Assembly (NCBI RefSeq): GCF_030272615.1
Contig: NC_081413.1
Coordinates: forward strand, 553,561,136-553,625,135
Length of the DNA stretch: 64,000 nt
Direction: 5' to 3'
Source of the DNA: Cryptomeria japonica
Taxonomy: Eukaryota > Streptophyta > Pinopsida > Cupressales > Cupressaceae
In this document: positions 46,870-60,979 of the stretch, in pieces
How positions within the stretch are numbered: the stretch's first letter is position 1
Layout: the number at the start of each line of letters is the position of its first letter
Notes under the pieces: generated by a model
What the model was told of the DNA's origin: nothing
Database searches by the model: none
The model's input: the letters and a program-made list of their open reading frames with translations, nothing else
Made by a program: the position numbers and the translations under genes

Positions 46870-47009
46870 CTTTTGTCTATGAAGTACACAAGAGACACCT
46901 TTGACTGTGATTAATAATTAATAAAACATTAGAATAATGAATTTTCAATTTTTAATTAATTAATAATCACGGTCAAAGGTACATCCTTATCCTGCATAGA
47001 CATTTTGTC
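46870..47009. repeat. MITE-like inverted repeat (right copy)
   Basis: Same structure as 363-502, with a few substitutions; both TTGAC cores are kept. Confidence 0.5.
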
Positions 47010-47502
47010 CATTTTGACGACTAAATAGACATTGACAACACTCCACACATTGATTACTTAAATTTTAAAATACAACAATTTTTTAATATTTGATTAACTG
47101 ATAATCATAATCGAAGATACATCCTATATGCTATATAGACATTTCAATACAAAACTTTTTTTTTTTATATTGAAACAATGCAATTGCAAAATGAAGTTAT
47201 CAGCAAGTAGTTAAATAAATAAAATAAGAAAATACAATGAACAATACAGTCAAAGAATGCACAAAAGACACAGAACTATTTAATTGAGCCCATTCTATCT
47301 AGCCGGTCCATTTTATCGGCTGGATAGACGTTGCAAACACTGACGTATTTCACGATTTTGACAAAACTCAATAATGATCAGAACCGAACGACGTGTAGTA
47401 ATCAGAACCAAGCAACTTCGGAGTAGGTCGGTGGCAAAGTCGTTTACCAGGAAAATTATTTTCCCACCGTCTATCTCTTCATTTTTCTCTCCACGTTCTT
47501 TG

Positions 47503-47583
47503 AACCTTGACTGGTAAACGTGGGTGTACTCGACTCACCAAGAACCCAACAAAAGGGGTGTACTTTTGCATCCCTATATAAAG
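47503..47583 (+). promoter_or_regulatory. Core promoter of P450 gene C
   Basis: A TATA box, TATATAAAG, lies at 47575-47583 and a W-box core TTGACT at 47507-47512. Identical in this stretch to the gene A promoter. Further upstream (near 47330) this copy has 11 bp that gene A lacks. Confidence 0.72.
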
Positions 47584-47648
47584 AGCATACACCGCAGAAC
47601 AAAAGACGCAGCAACTGAAATCCTAACTGAACAAAAGAGCCCAAAGCA

Positions 47649-49295
47649 ATGGATCATTTCTCAAGTTTATTGAGCAGCACCCTGGTTTTTTATTCTGTAG
47701 TATCCATTACTGTTATATACATGCTCACCAAGCTCAGAAGCAAGCCATGTGGGAGGCTGCCACCAGGACCACGTCCCTGGCCTTTGGTTGGGAACATCCT
47801 CCAGGTGGGCAAGAATGCGAACGAATCCTTCTTCGAGCTTGCGAAGATCCATGGCCCCCTCATGACCCTCCACCTAGGATGGCGGACAACTGTAGTAGCC
47901 TCATCGCCCGCCATGGCCAGAGAGGTTCTCAAAACGCAGGACCCATCCCTGTCAGCACGTACAATGATTGAGGCCGCCAAGTGTCTCGAGTATGGCGAAA
48001 ACTCGCTGGTGTGGAGGGACTGCGTGCCACGCTGGCGCACTCTCCGCAGCATCTGCACCACCCAGCTCTTCACTGTCAAGCGTCTGGAGGCACTCCACCA
48101 CCTGCGGCGGGAGCAAATGAGAAGCATGATGAGGGCTATTTATAAGTCCACGTCAGCTCCTGTGGATATCGGCCATGCTGCCTTCCTTACCAGCTTCAAT
48201 TTGGTGGGCAACATGATATTTTCCAAGGACATGTTCGACTGGGATGAGTCGGAAAAGTCGAAAGAGTTTAAGAAAGCGGTCGCTGACATGCTCTTTGTTG
48301 GTGGCAAGGCTAATTGGGCTGATTATTTTCCCTTCCTCAGGCCTTTCGACCCGCAGGGCATAAGGAAGGAGATGACTAGGATTTTTAGGATTATATTTCC
48401 AGTCTTCGATCAATATATCGACGAGCGCCTGCAGAGCGGGACAAGAAGCGAGGAGGAAGACAAGGATTTTCTCGATATTTTGCTCGAGAGTAAGACCGAG
48501 ACTGGGAAGAAGCTCACAAAGTTTGAGATCACTCGCTTCTTCTATGTAAGTATATCTATCCTACAAACAAAGTATGAGATCGCTAGCTGTCCATCTTATA
48601 TCTAGTTTTAGTTTTAGTTTTGAGAGAGTTTCTTAACAAGATGATTTTGATGTTTGTTATGTTTATAGGACTTGTTCACAGCAGGGAGTGAAACTTCTAG
48701 TCACACAATTGAATGGGCCATGTCAGAAATCATACGAAATCCAATGGTAATGGAAAAAGCGAGGGACGAATTGGACAAGGTAGTGGGGAAAGAAAGAAGA
48801 GTAGAAGAAAGTGATATTGACAACCTCCCTTATCTTCATGCAGTTGTTAAAGAAACCTTTCGTCTACACCCTGTTGCTCCCCTTCTGATCCACCATAGAG
48901 CCCTTGACTCTTGTGAAATTGAGGGGTATGTTATACCTAAGGATGCCCAAGTGTTTGTGAATGTTTGGGCGATTGGAAGGGACCCTAATGTATGGCCAGA
49001 ACCAGATAGGTTCTTTCCAGAGAGGTTTGTAGACTCAGATGTGGAATACAAAGGGCAAAATTTTGACTTGCTTCCATTTGGATCAGGGAGGAGAATATGC
49101 CCAGGGCTCCCTTTGGCTCATAAAATAGTTCATGTAATAGTGGCTACTCTCCTTCAATGTTTTGATTGGCAGCTTCCCAATGGACAGAATCCAGAAAAGT
49201 TAGATATGAGCGCAAAGATTGGAATCAATTTAACAAAGGTACAACATCTGGTCGCAATTCCCACACCTCGCTTACCACAACATATTTATAACTGA
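47649..49295 (+). CDS. Cytochrome P450, CYP71 clan, CYP76-like (gene C)
   Basis: Recent duplicate of gene A with the same 507-residue structure. Exon 1 is 47649-48545, the phase-0 intron 48546-48668 and exon 2 48669-49295. All catalytic motifs are intact, including WxxxR (129-133), AGSETS, ETFR, PERF and FGSGRRICPG with Cys443. Compared with A, I count five coding differences. Four change residues, all in exon 1: S34C beside the proline hinge, R134S just after the conserved helix-C Arg, L211V and E287K. One is silent (GTT to GTC, exon 2). R134 is the basic position after WxxxR, usually Arg or Lys in plant P450s, so its loss could matter for heme-propionate or reductase contacts. Probably functional, but possibly relaxed. 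Confidence 0.92.
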
Positions 49296-50952
49296 TTGCT
49301 ACTATGATAAGGGAAAAATGTTCTTTCTAATTAGTCACTCTTGTGTTATGCTTGGAAGTAGTACTTCCTTTAAGTAAATTAAAAGACTTAATATCTAAAT
49401 GGATCATTCATGAACTATATTGAACTATATTGTATTGAACATTCTTCTCAAAGGTTGTTCTTTTGATAGAAGAAATGGAGGACCTATTACATTCCTATGG
49501 AAGAAGAGGAAAATAGAGTATCCATTGTCATTAGTATGTATGAATGATATGCAGCTATTTATGAATGTATGGATGGATGGAATGCAATATATACAAATGA
49601 GATGGAATGATGATCCATGGTGCTTTATTTTTCATCATTGAGCTTTAAAATGTTGTAAGAAAATACAAGCAACTTGACATAAAGATTCAAGATGACCAGA
49701 GTATTTCTTACAAGGATTTTGATATAGCAAGTTAATACAAGCAACTTGATATAATGGATCAAGTTGACCAGAGTATTGCTTGCAGAACAGACAAGGATTA
49801 TCTCTGTTCATGCATGACTTGGATCGTCCTCCTTGATCTTAGGCTGATCATATCTTGAGACAAGTGCATACCATACTAAGAGATAAAAATCTTTATCCAG
49901 TTTGGATGAGGTAGGAAGAACCAAAGGAAGAGCATTGTACCTGCAAACAAACAGTATATACATAAAGAATAAAGAATAAGGATTCTTGGTAATGGTGCAT
50001 GCCCATATGGTCGAGGTATACGCTGTAGTCAGCAAGCCGTAATGATCTATGATTGCATTTGGCATAAGATCACATAGGTTGGTGAACTTCCCACGTAGAC
50101 ACCATTAGTACATGCCCTAGAACTTCATCGGAAATAATGCGCAAACGATACAAAACAATGCTGCAAGATCCTGATACAGATAAACGAACGATTGTACTCA
50201 CAAATCAACCAAGTATTTGATAGCTTAACATAATTTTCTTGTCAAAGAAAACGTCACTTTTGTCTTTGTTTTGGTAAGGAAGGATGCATCCTTGTTGAAG
50301 ACAGTTTGATTGTTGATGTTGATTGTGTGGTTGATTGGTAAATGGTCATTGTGTGAGTAGTTTGTCAATGTTTATTTTGGTATCTGCATGGATGGGTATG
50401 TACAAGGTGTTGCCATGTTTTTGTGTGATTTTTCAATGGTTTTGTCGATGTTTTTGGATTTTGAATTGTTTTGAATGTTTTTGGTATTTTTGCGAGATAT
50501 TTTTGAATGTTTTTGGATTTTTGATGATTGTTTGAATGAAGAACTTAATGAATCACAAGACAATTTAGAATCCACTTCCATCAATAGGTTAAGGGCATTG
50601 CCCCCAGTTTTTAGTCATGACTATAAAAAAGCGAGATGCAGGATGCATGGAGTACTATCATAATTGCAGATGAATAACAAGCCATGTTTTTTGGATGGAT
50701 GGATGTATGTATGAAGTAGATGTGATCGCAACAAGTCTGAAAGACAATGGAGCCATAGCCTTTACGAGTGGCGCCTGTTTGCCAGGTTTTCACCACCGTA
50801 CTTACCCAAGGTGCCACCGGAGTGGTTGTTCACCGTTTGGATGCATGATTTTTCTTTACTTTTTTTGAATGTTTTTGTATTTTCTTCAGGACATTTTTCT
50901 GAATGTTTTTGGTATTTTTTGGTATGCAAGGGAGCCTGATGCTCTATACAAC
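49296..50952. other. Right-copy segment between P450 gene C and Tat pol
   Basis: Duplicate of 2778-4434: P450 3' flank, then the unassigned segment with the same tandem 70-bp duplication (about 49666-49798). No LTR here either. Confidence 0.55.
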
Positions 50953-50953
50953 T

Positions 50954-52180
50954 TAGGTATAAAACCGTTTGAGGTGCATGCTGTTAATTGGATCTGCGAG
51001 CGGTTCTCCTTCTGATGTAGCCAACTGATATGTCCCGGACCCGAACACAGCAGTGACAACATATGGGCCTAGCTAGTTTGATTCAAAGTTGCCCTGATGT
51101 TCTCTGTTTGGTTGGTTGCGAGGATTCTCTCGTAGAACAAGATCACCTACCTCAAATGTACGAGGTCTAACTCGGTGATTGTAGCTTCTGCTCATGCGCT
51201 GTTGATAGGCTTTGAGATGGTTGTATGTAGCTTGTCACTTCTCATCAAGTAACTCTAAGTCCTAAAGACGTGAGACTCTGTAAGCTTCATCATCTATCAG
51301 ATTATGCAAGGAAACCCGTAATGATGATATCTCAACCTCAATAGGTAAGATAGCTTCTGCACCATAGACCAATGAATAAGGAGTTGCACCTGTAGGGGTT
51401 CGAATGCTAGTTCGATATGCCCATAGTGCCGGATTTAGTTGAACATGCCAGTCATGGCCGACATCATTGACTGTCTTCTTTAGGATCCTCAATATGTTTT
51501 TATTGGATGCTTCGGCCTGACCATTGCCTTGTGGGTAATAGGGAGTGGAAAACCGGTGTTGGATATGAAATTTCTCACAAAGTTCGCGGACATCCTGATT
51601 TTTGAAAGGAAGACCGTTATTTGTGATGATGGACATGGGTACACCATACCGGTAGAGGATGTAGTTAAGGATGAATGAGGCGATCTGCTTGCCGGTGACT
51701 TGGGTAAGTGGAACAACTTCGATCCACTTTGTGAAATATTCGGTGGCGGTAATAATGAATTTGTGGCCATTGGATGAAGATGGATGAATCTTACCCATAA
51801 GGTCAAGGCCCCATTGACAGAAAGGCCATGGTGTTGTGATTGGTTGCAGTTCCTGGGCTGGTGCATGTATCAGGTCGCCATGAACTTGACATTTCTTGCA
51901 TTTTCTGACAAAGTAGTAGGAATCCTTTTCCATAGATGGCCAATAATATCCAGCTCGCATGAGTTTCTTGGCTAGTGACGGACCACTTGAATGAGTCCCG
52001 CAAATTCCTTCATGTACCTCTTCCAAAGCCTTTGTTATCTCATCTTGTTCCAGACATCGAAGGAGAGTACCATCAAGACCGCGTCGGTATAGGGTTTCGG
52101 CAATAATGGTATATTGAGCAGTTTGGCGAATGAAGGTTTTACGTTGGTTATTTGATTGGTTGGGAGGAAGGGTGTGATCG
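50954..52180 (-). pseudogene. Integrase region of the Tat element (right copy)
   Basis: Counterpart of 4436-5660, with the HHCC stretch and DDE core recognisable. Fossil. Confidence 0.86.
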
Positions 52181-52339
52181 CGGAGATAGGTGTAGAACTC
52201 ACCGTACCATGGGGATTCAGAACCGACAAGGTGACATATCATCTCGGATTCAGTGGTATCATAAGCGGGGATCCAAAGCTGTTCTACCAAGAACTCGTAG
52301 CGTGTTGAATTCTGTGGAAGATCTAGTAGAGATGCGATG

Positions 52340-52715
52340 GTAGCCATGGCGTCAGCAACTCGATTCTGATCTCTTGGTATCTGCTCAAAAGTGATAGTAG
52401 TAAATGATGTCTTTAGAGTGTCCACCATTTGCTTATATGGCATGAGTTTATCATCTTTGGTCTGATATTCATCTGTTGCTTGTCAAATGACTAGTTGGGA
52501 ATCGCCATATACTTGCAGTTCTTGTAATTTCCATTGGATGGCTAACCTGAGTCCTGTGATCAAGGCCTCATACTCGGCTATATTGTTTGTGCATGGAAAT
52601 GTGAGCCTGTAAGACTTCGGGATGCTATCACCTTGAGGTGTGATAAACATAATGCCTGCCCTCGAGCCGTGCCTAGTGTATGAACCATCAAAATATAGTT
52701 TCCATGGTTGTGCTG
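52340..52715 (-). pseudogene. Second RNase H domain of the Tat element (right copy)
   Basis: Counterpart of 5820-6195. YFDGS and NNIAEYEALITGLRLA are visible. Fossil. Confidence 0.86.
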
Positions 52716-52779
52716 CTATGATCATGAATATCTCCTCATCTGGAAAATTGGAAATAAGAGGATGATCGCCTTTGAGTGG

Positions 52780-54100
52780 TGCATCAGCCAACTGATCTGC
52801 AATAACCTGACCTTTGATAGCTTTATGGTCTACATACTCAATGTCAAATTCACTTAGAATCATCACCCATTTGGCCAAGCGGCCTGTCAATGCTGCTTTG
52901 TTAAGTAAATACTTGAGTGGATCAATCTTTGCAATGAGTTGTACCTTGTGTGTTAACAGATAGTGCCTCAGTTTAGTGGCTGCTAAGATTACTGCTAGGC
53001 AAGCTCACTCAATAGGGGTGTAATTGAGTTCATAGCCTACCAGTGTGCGAGAGATGTAGTAAACAACACACTCTTTTCCTTCTGCATTATGTTGTGCCAG
53101 TAGTACACCCAATGCTGTACTTGTTGCTGAGATATAGAGTAACAATGGTCTACTTGGATCTGGTGGCATCAACAATGGTGGATTCATGAGATAGTTTTTA
53201 AGCGTCTGAAATGCTTGTTGGCATCGGGCATCCCACTGAAAGCGGATGTTCTTGTGTAGCAGATGTGTAAATGGGTGACACTTATCGGCCAATTGTGCAA
53301 TGAATCTTCGGATGGATTGAAGTCGCCCTTGTAATGTCCTTAGCTGACTGATATTCTTTGGTGGTGGCATGTCCATGATTGCTTTTACCTTTGCTGGGTC
53401 GACCTCAATACCTTTGCTTGAGACAATGTATCCTAGAAGCTTCCCGGAGGTTACTCCAAAGACACATTTCTTTGGGTTGAGTCGAACATGTTATTGTTCC
53501 AGTCTATCATAGATTTTATCTAAGATGTGGAGATGCCCTTCTCTGGTGAGTGATTTTGCTAGTAAGTCATCCACATAATCTTCCATCATAGTATGCATCA
53601 TGTCATGGAAGATGGTGGTCATTGCTCTTTGATAGGTTGCTCCTGCATTTTTGAGACCGAAGGGCATTACATTCCAGCAATATGTGCCCCATGGACATGT
53701 GAAGGCTGTCTTATGTTGATCTTCTGGTGCGATCTTTATCTGATTGTATCCTGAAAAGCCATCCATGAGTAAAAGCATGGCATGTCCCGCTGTTAGATCC
53801 ACTATGATGTCGATATTTGGTAGGGGGAAGTCATCCTTAGGACAGGCCTTATTTAGATCTCTGAAGTCAGTACAAATGCGGATGCCCCCTTTTGGTTTGC
53901 CAACAGGAACAATGTTGGAGATCCACTCTGCATAATCAATTGGTCTAATGAAACCAACGTCTAGGATTTTCTTGAGTTCTGTTTTGACTAGCACTGCAAT
54001 CTGAGGATGCATCTTACAAAGTTTTTGCTTGACAGGTTTGGCTCCTTCTGCTACAGTGAGGTGATGCATGACTAAATCAGGATCAAGCCCAGGCATGTCT
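52780..54100 (-). pseudogene. Reverse transcriptase and RNase H region of the Tat element (right copy)
   Basis: Counterpart of 6260-7580, with the palm motifs and YVDD visible. Fossil. Confidence 0.86.
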
Positions 54101-55899
54101 GCATATGACCATGCAAAGTTGATCTGACGCTTCTGGAAGAACTCTATAAATTTAGGCTATTCCTCTAGAGTGAGAAGAGATGCCAGATGTATGATATGAG
54201 GATTTTCAGGAGTCCCCACATTGTATTCTTTGGTTTCCTCGATGAGAATCATTGATCGTTCCTGTTGTGTACTATCAGGGAGAATGTCAAACCCTTCATC
54301 CTCAGGCGCCTCAGAGAGGTTTTCACCGTTGAATACGCTCTTTCTTTTTACTTTTGTCGGATCAAACAGTGCCACAGTGTGGTTTTCACTAGAAGATCCA
54401 TGTTTTATTGTTATATTTTTGCAGCTGAAAGGTTTGGCATCCGCCCCGAAGTATGCTGCGCTATTAAGTTCGATGGCGAATCCAGCTTTGTGATCCCCGC
54501 TTGGTAGGTTATCCCTTATTTCCAAAAAGTCAATGATAGCCTCATCGTTTTGGAAGAAGTCAAGACATGGGGGATTTGGTTGGTTCCATTCGATGAGTTC
54601 AGGGTAGATAATGGGCATTACTTGATTAGGTTAAGTGCGGTGGACGTATCAGTGAGGGTTAAGACGTTATGGTGAAGGTCGTTGATGGTACTTTCCCTGT
54701 CAGAATCAGGCGTAGGATGAGACGTAGGGTCTGTGGAAGATGTTTCCAGTTTAGGAACCCAAGTGGTCTTTATCTGTGCTTCTCCGTAAACAGGGATATC
54801 TTTGCGTGGTGGAGGTGGTGATGTGTCTTCCTCATCTGAAGTGTTAAGCTGTACAGAATCAAATTCCCACTCATGTGAGTCAGTCTCTGAATCACTTTCC
54901 AGCATCTGATTACTATACCATACTGGGATGTCCTTTGAGTTAAATACCGCAGGTGTGATTGGTTGATGTACCTTTGTAATGATCGGTGCTGCAAGGCGAT
55001 TGAGGGGGATCAAGGAATCTGTTATAGGGAGTATTGGTAATATTGATTCCGTTGCTTCTGCTGGGACTGCTGGTGTTATAGATGCTGTTGCGGGTGCTGA
55101 TACAGTTACTGCTGCTAATGGTGCGACTGATGAGATGACGAGTTTGTTTGATGGGATGAGTGGCATTGGTGATAGTTGTGTTGGGGTTTTGAGCCTCAGT
55201 GGGGTTGTTGGGATGGTGCTTGAGGGTGCTTTGATTATGAAAGGTGCCCGCTTTGCAGTAGGTGGACAAAATGGTTTACTGGGTTTTCCTTTGAACTTGA
55301 GTTTAGGAAAGATCTCTTTTTGAAAGCCGAGGCCTGTATTACCTTTGGGCTTGAATTCCAGCAGCAGGGGTTCATGTCATTCTTGTTTGCAATATCCCAA
55401 AGCACTTTGACCATCATACCCCATTCTTTGCATAATGAGGAGACCTTTGCCATACTGTTCTATGGGAAGTGTAACTTGTGGTTTATCAGTGGTGATGGGA
55501 TCTTTATAGATCCATTCCGCTAGGTCCTCATCTTGTGTTTCTTCCTCTTGACTCTTTCCAAGAACGAAAGGTGTCAAAGCACATGCTGGTATGTTTAGTG
55601 GTTGCTGGAGTACCTGCTGTGGTTTACCATGAGTTCTAAGAGAAGTGGGCATTTGTCCCACACAAAAGAGTTGACTCAAGTTGTATTCCCCAGGACCTTC
55701 CTCTGCTATCTTCATCTTAAGCTTTTCTTGCTTGGGTATAGTGGTGTTTGAACTAGCAAGAGAGGCGGGACTTATATATGATGTGGAGGAAATGGCTTCT
55801 CTATTATTAGGAACGGTAATCTCTGGTTGATGGTTGATATTATGGCAATATGCAAAGGGATTTGCGTCACCCAGAATTGTGATCTCTACACCGTTATGT

Positions 55900-56250
55900 G
55901 GGAACTTGATACATTGATGGTAGGTAGATGGAACGGCTTGCATGGCATGTATCCAAGGTCTTCCTAACAATAGATTGTATGGCAGAGGAAGGTCCAAAAC
56001 CTGACAAATGATGTTCTTTACCACGGGGCCCACTCGGATTGGTAGTACCACAGCTCCTTTGGATGAACGCTCCGCATCGTCATAAGCTTTGATTGTGATC
56101 TTCTGACGAGGATCCACTGATTCGACCACATATCCCAATGCTGTGACCAACTGCAGTGTGCAAATATTCAGGCCTGCTCAATTATCGATCAAGACTCGCT
56201 TGATCCTATGCTAGTTAATAAATCCTTCGATGTGGAGTGAGGCATTATGT
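55900..56250 (-). pseudogene. Protease region of the Tat element (right copy)
   Basis: Counterpart of 9380-9730; the LLGRPWIH block is visible. Fossil. Confidence 0.78.
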
Positions 56251-56519
56251 GGTTGTTGGAAGGAAGAGTTGTCACTTTCAGAAAAAAGTGAGACAAGGTG
56301 ATGACTTTAGACTTCCAACCATGGCTTGAAATTGGTCCATATTTAGATTTGCGGGGACTGACGCTTCTTGGAGTGCTTGATCCAAGATAGTTTTATGAGA
56401 TGGCGATAGACGCAAAAGCTCTAAAATGGATATAAGCACAGGGGTTTTGTCTAATTGTTCCACAAGATTGTACTACTTTGGGATGGAGGTGGTGCCTTGT
56501 GGAGCTGCCTTTATGGTAA

Positions 56520-58239
56520 CTTTGCCGCGGTGTGTAACAACATTGCAATTTGAGTTGGAATTTTTGAAGGTTATAGTTGCAACTTGTTCATTGGCATCAT
56601 ACAGATGATTTACAGTGTAATTATACGCAGCCTGTGTATAATCAGTGGTATCAGTGCCTCGCCTAGAAGTGGAAGGACCCCTTTGATCTTGTGATGGAAG
56701 TGGATTTTTGAACATCAGATGATCATTATTGGTTGTTTTTGGGTCATGTCCTTCAATTTCAATTTCTCCTCGGTCAATAAGATCCTGAATAAGATCTTTT
56801 AATCGGTGACAATTACTTGTCTTGTGCCCTCTTCCTTGATGGAATTCACAGTGTTCAGTATCTCTCCACCATGCTGGTTTGACTTGAGGCTCATAGTTTG
56901 ATAGCTTAGGCAGAGTGACCAAATTTTGAGAAATGAGTTGTCGCAACACTATTTCAATGGGTTCCCCGAAGGGAGTGTATGTTCGTTTCTATTTTTGCTG
57001 ACGAGGTCTAGGTTCATCATGAGATATGATGCGACCTTGATTGGAAGGAACATTTGTGTTGTTTTGAGGTGGAGGATTTTGTCCTGCAAACCAAACCACA
57101 GGTTGTGCGTTTTGGATAGTCCTGGCATCCACAACCCCATCATTGACGATATTCTTGTTTTTATTCCAGAAGTTTGGTTTATCGCTGTTGAAGCGTGGGC
57201 GAGGACCATCTTTTGGTTCATTAAAGATTTTGATGAGTCCCTTCTTGATAAGTGCCCTTTCACACTTCAAACCCTTGGTGATCATATCATTAAAAGAGTC
57301 TGTGTCTTTGACATCCAGGTGAAATTCCATTTCTTCGTTTAAGTTGGAAATGAATATTTCCACTAGTTCTCGTTCAGGTAACTGAAGAGAATGTCTGCTA
57401 GACATTTGACGCCATCGTTGCAGGAATACTGAGAATTGCTCACCTGGTTTTTGTTTGGTGTTGCATAGATCAGCCATGGTGACATCGCGTTCAATGTTAT
57501 GAGAGTAATGAGCTAGGAACTTCTGGATGAGTTCCTCAAATGTTCTAATGCCACCTGGTAGTCGGGAAAACCATGATGTGGTTGTTCCTCCCAAGCTTTG
57601 GGGAAAAAGGCGCATTAGGTAGGTGTCTTCATATGCCACTTCAAGACAAGCGGAATGAAATTCTCTGACATGATCACGAGGATCTCCCTTTCCTCTATAT
57701 TTTTCAAATTTGGGTGTTTCGAATCCTCGTGGAAATGGTGGCATGTAAAGATCCCTATCAAAAGGATAGGGACAGATGTCATTGAGTGAGAATTGGTTAG
57801 TCTTGACACCACTATGAAGTTGTTGGGTGAGATTCTCGACTTGTTGCCGCAACATCCCCATTTCATTTGGAGGAGGAGGTGGTGGGTTACCTCGAGGAAT
57901 GTTATATCTGATGGGATCTCTACCTCTTTCCTCTTCATGGCGACTTTGTCTTTCTGATGCTTGTCTTAATTGGGCAAGATCAAAGTCAGAGGGGAGTTTT
58001 GCTCCTTCTTGAGCGAGTCTTAAGAAGTGAGCATCCGCATTGCTCCTGAGTATTTCGTCAAAAAGTCTGTTAAAAAGAGGGTTATGCTGAGCCCTTTCTA
58101 TTGTTGCAGGAGTGGGAGTACTTGGGTTTTCGTCATCTGCATTTCCTCCAAGTGCTTCTTGAAATTCATTGAGATTTTCCTCTTCTTCTTCTTCCCTTTC
58201 TATTTCTCGTTGCCTTGACTGTGATCGGGTTTGAGCCAT
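56520..58239 (-). pseudogene. gag region of the Tat element (right copy)
   Basis: Counterpart of 10000-11720, from MAQTRSQSRQREIE through the gag domain to the CEFHQGRGHKTSNC knuckle. Fossil. Confidence 0.86.
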
Positions 58240-60957
58240 TTTGCTTGCAAGCTGTTGTTGAAGTTGTGTGAAAATAATGATGAGTTTTTGATGAAATGAA
58301 AGGTTGATGGTTGGTGAATTGTGTTGCACGTGGATCTCTAGAACTTTTAAGGTGGATGTAACCAAAATTCCTTCTTTGAATTGCTTGTTTGTTTGATAAG
58401 TTTTGATGTGATAAGGTGTAGAGAAATCTGAGATGTGTTACAGATTGAACTACCTAGTAATGAGAGGATTCACTCATGAACTAGTTTTAACTTGCGTAGA
58501 TGTGTCTCTTAGGATGAGCTTATCCTAGATGTAGAAACAATCTAAAAAGTGATGTGATGTGTTTGATTTCAAGCAATATCTAAAAGACAACTTGGGACAA
58601 GAACCTCTTAATGTTTTGAGAGTTGGGATGGATTGATGATGAAGTGATGATGTATGAGTGAGATGATGGATGAAAATGTTTTCAACTTCAATAAAAACTT
58701 TGTGTTACAAATGGGACAAACTCTATCTCTTCCCTTTCGGATGTTGGTGGTATTTCTCGAGCTGTGTTGTATGTGATACAGACGTTTGGGAAGAAGTTGG
58801 GATTAATCTTTCCTCCTTGGTTTTTGTGATAACTCAGAGCTCTATATTGCATAAAAGCTCTGCGGTTCAATGATTCGGAATCAAATTCGTTTGTTTTTTC
58901 TTGAAGGTATAGACGCATGCGATGTAGAAAGACTCTATGGGAGACAAAGATTTGTCGATTGATATAGAAGAATTTCCTCCTTTTGATCAAAACCTTTGAG
59001 CTTAATGGTCTTCTTTTCAAGTTGATATTCTGATGACACTTCTTCTTTCGCAAGATGTGAAGAATGGTCATAAAATTTGACTCTTTGTTGTTTGTACCTT
59101 GTTTTTGATGTTTTTGGTTGTTTTGATAGATGTTTGGTTGGATGAATACTTTGTTTTTGGGAAGTGATTTTCTGATTTTTCTTTGACAAGAAAACAAAGC
59201 AAGCACACAAACACAAGAATGTTGCCCCAAAGGCACAAATGAGTATGGGTCTAGATCAACCCAATCCTTGGACTTTTATATGACCCTTCCTTTAGATGTA
59301 TTTTAAGGTGTATTTCCAAAGACTGAAGTCGGCTCAATTTGCACTTGGTCTTTAAAACGAACACATTTCAAACACTTTTTATCCCTAAGGTCAAATGGCC
59401 AGTTGTGATAAATTTAGCCCACATCTTGATATTTCTTCGACTTTGGTACTACATACCTTATGAATCCCGCCGTGGCAGGTAAGGATGTGATATACTAAGT
59501 TTTGCACGAGCATAACAAATAGATGATCCCTATGATGGGGGAGTCACCACTTTTATCAAGCCACAAGTGACTTTTCAAAAAGCTATGTTTCTACTCAAGG
59601 AAATATGTATGGTGAGTATCTTGGGAGCAAAACCATCTATGCTCTTGCACTAAATTATATCACAAATATCCTCAATCAATAGAACGGGTGGGCTACTACT
59701 AAAAGGTGTTTAGTCATGTTCAATGTTTTTGGACATAAGTTCATTCTGCAGTGACTCACTTAAGAGCCTTGTAACTGGTGGTGGGGCCCATTTGTCCTTT
59801 CGGCCAGTTACACTGTAGGAACAGCTATACCCAAGGCTACAGCTTTCGCTCTCACCTGATTTCTATAGCGGATCGAAGGATTTACCGCTCGAGGTCGTTC
59901 CCAAGAGTATCGATCCCTTGGCAGGCCTCTCTTAAAAAGATAAAATTTTGAGTGTTACTAACACTTTTCTCTTGCACCTAGGATCACGAAAGCCAAGGGA
60001 GAGGATAGTGTGTGTTAGAGGTAGGACCACTCGACTGACTTTTTGCACAAGTGTGCCAAGTACGAAAGACACTTGTTCTTTTTAATCCACCATTACAAAT
60101 GTGATCTAACTATTTGGAGATGTTGCTCCAACAGCCATGGTGTTCTTTTTAACTTCAAAGGCAATGTGTTTTGTAACCTAGAATTCGGAAATCCTGGTCA
60201 ACTTAAAGAAAAACACGTTTGCTTGAAGTAAAATTTGTTTTTGCAAAAATCAAAACAAGTGGATTGTTCTTTTTATTTGCCCAAAAATTGAAGTGTGGCT
60301 TGTGATTTTTAAGTTTGATGTAAGAAAGAAAATTTGTTTTGTTGATTTTAGGCACCAAAACAAAATGTATCCCTAACTTGCAATGAAAGCAAAATTTTGA
60401 AGTTTGTTGTTTTTTTTTTTTTTTTGCAATAAAGAAAGATGAATTTTCTTTTTAAGCACCAAAAGTTTTGAGGTTCATTTTATGGACTTTAAAATAAAAT
60501 GTGAGGTTTATTTTAACTTGTGCAAGAAGGAAAAATGGATTCTTTTTAACCAACTTTTGTTTGAAAGAAAGTAAAAAAGAAACTTTTAAAGCATTTAAAC
60601 TAACTCCTTCCCCTGCACAAAAAGATTAGAACCTGCATAAAAGACAATTAGTTAGAAAAATCTGCATGTTTTGGTGGGCTTCTACAAGCCTAATTTTTAT
60701 TTTTTTTGGTTACAAGGTGATTTGTACAACATTTGGTTACAATAGCGCTAGTCTGCGTTTGAACAGAGGCGCTATTTAACACAAACACACTAAAAGAAAG
60801 GGAAAGACAGAGAAGGGAAAAGCGCTGAAACAAGGTGAATAGCACCAAAACAATGTCAAACGCGCCAAAACAATGTCAAAAGTGCAACCTGTGTGACATT
60901 TTCAACATTCAAACATGTTATTGGTTAAAAAAAAAAAGTTGATCTTTGTGGTGTTTG

Positions 60958-60977
60958 GATTCACGTCGGGTTCACCA
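60958..60977 (-). other. Primer-binding site matching tRNA-Trp (right copy)
   Basis: Identical to 14418-14437; two bases from the LTR end. Confidence 0.8.
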
Positions 60978-60979
60978 AA

